Positions 12,049 through 14,202 of a DNA stretch of 14,202 bases are shown in pieces. This DNA comes from an uncultured Clostridia bacterium. GTDB lineage: Bacteria; Bacillota; Clostridia; Christensenellales; CAG-917. Numbering within the stretch: position 1 is the stretch's first letter; each line of letters opens with the position of its first letter. Made by a program: the position numbers and the translations under genes. The stretch covers positions 1 through 14,202 of the forward strand of contig CALGEU010000203.1 of the NCBI GenBank assembly GCA_937881285.1, given 5' to 3'. Below the pieces are notes generated by a model. The model was given only the letters and a program-made list of their open reading frames with translations, was not told the origin of the DNA and did no database searches.

Positions 12049-13383
12049 TCAGATAATATAACGTCTGAGATTTCTTTCTTTGAGATTTGCGCTAAGGTGT
12101 GCTTCGACGTACGTCTTGTCAATGTTGATTTCCTTCGTCACGTTGTCGTCCGCTTCGTAAAGCACGTCTTTAAGCAGAGATTCGAGCACGGCGTGCAGTC
12201 TGCGCGCGCCGAGATTTTCGCTGTTTTCGTTCTCTTCGAACGCCACTCTCGCAATCTCGTCAATCGCTTCGTCCGAGAAGTTGAGAGATACGCCGTCTAC
12301 GCCGAGAAGTTCTTTGTATTGTTTGAGCACGGCGTTGTCGGGCTCGGTGAGAATACGCACGAAATCGTCTTTCGTGAGATTGTCGAGTTCCACGCGAATG
12401 GGGAATCTGCCCTGAAGTTCGGGGATAAGGTCTTCCATACGCGAGATGTGGAACGCGCCCGCCGCAATGAACAAAATGAAGTCCGTGCGAATTGCGCCGT
12501 ATTTGGTCTGAACGGTGCTTCCTTCAACGATGGGCAGAATGTCTCTTTGCACGCCTTCGCGAGATACGTCGTGACCTTTCTGTCCGTTGTCGTTGGTTGC
12601 GATTTTGTCGATTTCGTCAAGGAACACTACGCCGTCCTGCTCTGCTCTTTGCAATGCTTCCTGCGTGATTGCGTCCTGATCCACCATTTTTTCCGCTTCC
12701 TGATTGACCATAAACTCCATCGCCTGCTTGACGGTGAGTTTTCTCTTTTTCACGGGTGCTTTGCCCATCATTCCGCCGAATATAGATCCGAGATCGATTT
12801 CGTTGCCGGGAGCGTTGCCCGGTTGCAGTTGAATGGGTTTGGGCTGTTGACGGATTTCCATCTCGATCGTGATGCCGTCAAGGTGTCCGGCGCGGATTTC
12901 CTGCAACAGTTCTTCGCGAAGTTGCGCGTCGCTCTTTTCGGTTGCGCCTGCCGCGTTTTTGCGGATGGGAAGCAGGATTTCGCAGAGTTTGTTCTCTGCA
13001 ATTTCCGTCGCCTTGGGCATAACTTCTTTGAATTTCTCGTCTTTGACGAGACGAATGGAAACTTCCACGAGATCGCGGATGATGCTTTCAACGTCTCTGC
13101 CGACGTAGCCGACTTCGGTGAATTTCGTCGCTTCCACTTTCACGAAAGGCGCTTTGACCACTTTTGCGAGTCTTCTTGCGATTTCCGTCTTACCGACGCC
13201 CGTCGGGCCTTTCATAATGATGTTTTTCGGCGTGATTTCTTCTCTCATTTCTTCGGGAAGTTTGCTTCTTCTGTATCTGTTGCGAAGAGCGATAGCCACC
13301 GCCACTTTTGCGTCGTGCTGACCGATGATGTATCTGTCGAGTTCAGCGACTATTTGTTTTGGAGTCATAACGTTGTTGTCCAT
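12049..13383 (-). CDS. hslU: ATP-dependent protease ATPase subunit HslU
   Basis: HslU is the AAA+ unfoldase hexamer that feeds substrates to the HslV peptidase. The 444-residue product starts like the family (MTPKQIVAELDRYIIGQ) and has Walker A GPTGVGKT (59-66) and the pore-loop GYVG (92-95). An intermediate I-domain (about 110-230) rich in Gln, Pro and Glu follows, then Walker B with VVFLDEIDKIA. The C-terminus ends in LRRYII, a hydrophobic tail that docks into HslV. The ATG at 13383 follows AAGGAG at eight bases, and the gene is 15 bases behind hslV, so both are co-expressed. Nothing is missing. Confidence 0.98.
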   Translation of the reverse strand: MDNNVMTPKQIVAELDRYIIGQHDAKVAVAIALRNRYRRSKLPEEMREEITPKNIIMKGPTGVGKTEIARRLAKVVKAPFVKVEATKFTEVGYVGRDVESIIRDLVEVSIRLVKDEKFKEVMPKATEIAENKLCEILLPIRKNAAGATEKSDAQLREELLQEIRAGHLDGITIEMEIRQQPKPIQLQPGNAPGNEIDLGSIFGGMMGKAPVKKRKLTVKQAMEFMVNQEAEKMVDQDAITQEALQRAEQDGVVFLDEIDKIATNDNGQKGHDVSREGVQRDILPIVEGSTVQTKYGAIRTDFILFIAAGAFHISRMEDLIPELQGRFPIRVELDNLTKDDFVRILTEPDNAVLKQYKELLGVDGVSLNFSDEAIDEIARVAFEENENSENLGARRLHAVLESLLKDVLYEADDNVTKEINIDKTYVEAHLSANLKERNLRRYII

Positions 13384-13398
13384 TATTCTTTCTCCTTG

Positions 13399-13935
13399 TC
13401 AAACCGTTTCGACCGTGATGTGGTCGTTCGTGTACACGCAGATTTCGCTTGCGATTTTCAGTGCGCGCGTTGCGATTTCTTTTGCGCTCAAATCGGTTGC
13501 GGACGCAAGTGCGCGTGCCGCCGCAAGCGCATAGTTTCCGCCGCTGCCGATTGCCACGATTCCGTTTTCGGGTTCGATGACTTCACCCGTGCCCGAAATG
13601 ACGTAGATGCTGTTGTGGTCTGCCGCGATGAGCAACGCTTCGAGTTTTCTGCCGCCCTTGTCGTTTCTCCAAAGTTCCGCAAGTTCGACAGCCGCTCTCA
13701 TAAGATTGCCGCTGTATTTTTGAAGCATTGCTTCAAATCTTTCGGACAATGCAAACGCGTCCGAAACCGAACCTGCAAAGCCGACCACCACTTTTTCGTT
13801 GTAAATACGTTTCACTTTGACGGCGTTGCCTTTCATGATGACGCTTTCGCCCATCGTGACCTGACCGTCTCCCGCAACTGCGGTTTCGCCGTTTCTTCTC
13901 ACGGCGCAAATTGTAGTTCCGCGAAATTCTATCAT
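13399..13935 (-). CDS. hslV: ATP-dependent protease peptidase subunit HslV
   Basis: HslV is the threonine peptidase dodecamer of the HslUV complex. The 178-residue protein has a short propeptide (MIEFRG) before TTICAVRRNG, so removal of six residues would expose catalytic Thr7. AGDGQVTMG and the lysine of MKGNAVKVK mark the rest of the active site, and SGSVSDAF-like and AIGSGGNYALAAARAL segments fit the family. In this it differs from the CodW type, which uses a serine. The ATG at 13935 follows AAGGAG. The order trmFO-hslV-hslU is common in Firmicutes. The 92-base gap to trmFO may hold an internal promoter, but I see no strong one. Confidence 0.97.
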   Translation of the reverse strand: MIEFRGTTICAVRRNGETAVAGDGQVTMGESVIMKGNAVKVKRIYNEKVVVGFAGSVSDAFALSERFEAMLQKYSGNLMRAAVELAELWRNDKGGRKLEALLIAADHNSIYVISGTGEVIEPENGIVAIGSGGNYALAAARALASATDLSAKEIATRALKIASEICVYTNDHITVETV

Positions 13936-13955
13936 TGTGTTCTCCTTATCTTTGT

Positions 13956-14016
13956 GAAGTGCTTTTCACTTCCGTTTCCGATAATCTATCGGCATATTCT
14001 GCGAGCAATAATGCTC
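13956..14016. promoter_or_regulatory. Three short inverted repeats in the trmFO-hslV gap
   Basis: Three short inverted repeats lie in the gap: GAAGTG-CTTTT-CACTTC (13956-13972, 6-bp arms), CCGATA-ATC-TATCGG (13978-13992, 6-bp arms) and GAGCA-ATAA-TGCTC (14003-14016, 5-bp arms). None has a T-tract on the minus strand, so they are not clear terminators. They may be leader hairpins or operator half-sites for hslVU. Chance is possible at this size. Confidence 0.35.
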
Positions 14017-14027
14017 ATATTGTAACC

Positions 14028-14202
14028 TTATTTTTGATTTTTTATAGCGTCTATCGACCTGTCGTGATACGCCTGTTTGCGTTTTTGCTTGTCTCTGAAT
14101 CCCGTAATCGGCGGCAATATGCCGAAATTTGCGTTCATAGGCTTGAAATCAAGCGCGCGAGTGGATACGTACCTGCAAAGCGAGCCGATTATCGTCACGT
14201 CG
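14028..14202 (-). CDS. trmFO: TrmFO C-terminal fragment (folate-dependent tRNA m5U54 methyltransferase), cut by the window edge
   Basis: The last 57 codons of a minus-strand gene are present. The translated tail contains GSLCRYVSTRALDFKPMNANFGILPP, whose PMNANFGILPP part is the conserved C-terminal TrmFO (Gid) signature, followed by a basic IRDK-like tail (GFRDKQKRKQAYHDRSIDAIK) and TAA at 14028. TrmFO uses methylene-tetrahydrofolate and FAD to make 5-methyluridine at position 54 of tRNA. Its position directly before hslV matches common Firmicutes order. The FAD-binding N-terminus lies outside the window. Confidence 0.9.
   Translation of the reverse strand, partial: DVTIIGSLCRYVSTRALDFKPMNANFGILPPITGFRDKQKRKQAYHDRSIDAIKNQK

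Noticed and set aside
12012..12122. 37-residue N-terminal extension of HisS
   Set aside because: It overlaps the end of hslU in another frame. The family starts at MINIPKGT and a ribosome site precedes that ATG.
11959..14025. Very long open frame on the plus strand opposite hslU and hslV
   Set aside because: It is antisense to two well-conserved genes, has Phe- and Cys-rich composition without recognisable domains, and comes from codon bias on the other strand. The same holds for the long plus-strand frame at 1726-3351 opposite nfnAB.

Overview
The window looks like part of a chromosome from an anaerobic member of the Bacillota, most likely an uncultured Clostridia-type lineage. The evidence is a two-subunit NfnAB flavoprotein, a TrmFO-HslV-HslU cluster of Firmicutes type, a DUF3343 (Se/S-carrier-like) protein beside a class V cysteine desulfurase, an RseC-family protein next to thioredoxin, and strong AAGGAG-type ribosome binding sites. 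No rRNA, tRNA, phage gene or transposase is visible, and I cannot name the genus.

Layout. Bases 1-330 hold no recognisable gene. They contain a tandem array of at least three related, TTAA-bounded, hairpin-rich units whose last unit ends on the stop codon of obg. Next, all on the minus strand, come obg (327-1589) and then, read right to left, nth, nfnA and nfnB (4643-1780). nth has a promoter that seems to start transcription on the ATG. A DUF3343 gene (4921-5169, minus) is divergent from a cysteine desulfurase (5262-6380, plus). This is a plausible sulfur/selenium-handling pair, with a terminator behind each gene. A perfect palindromic terminator separates the desulfurase from an intracellular subtilisin-like protease (6575-7795, minus). 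The protease is translationally coupled to an upstream unknown 103-residue gene, and that gene is divergent from an unknown 180-residue gene (8167-8709, plus).

From 14202 down to 8711 lies a co-directional minus-strand cluster: trmFO (only its 3' end), hslV, hslU, hisS, an rseC-like gene, trxA and glyA. Its terminator lies inside the convergent 180-residue gene, because the two stop codons are one base apart. The cluster combines tRNA modification and charging, ATP-dependent proteolysis, thiol redox and one-carbon metabolism.

The genes with known functions are mostly housekeeping. The best candidates for undescribed biology are the structured tandem repeat at the left edge and the small-protein/subtilase locus at 6575-8709.
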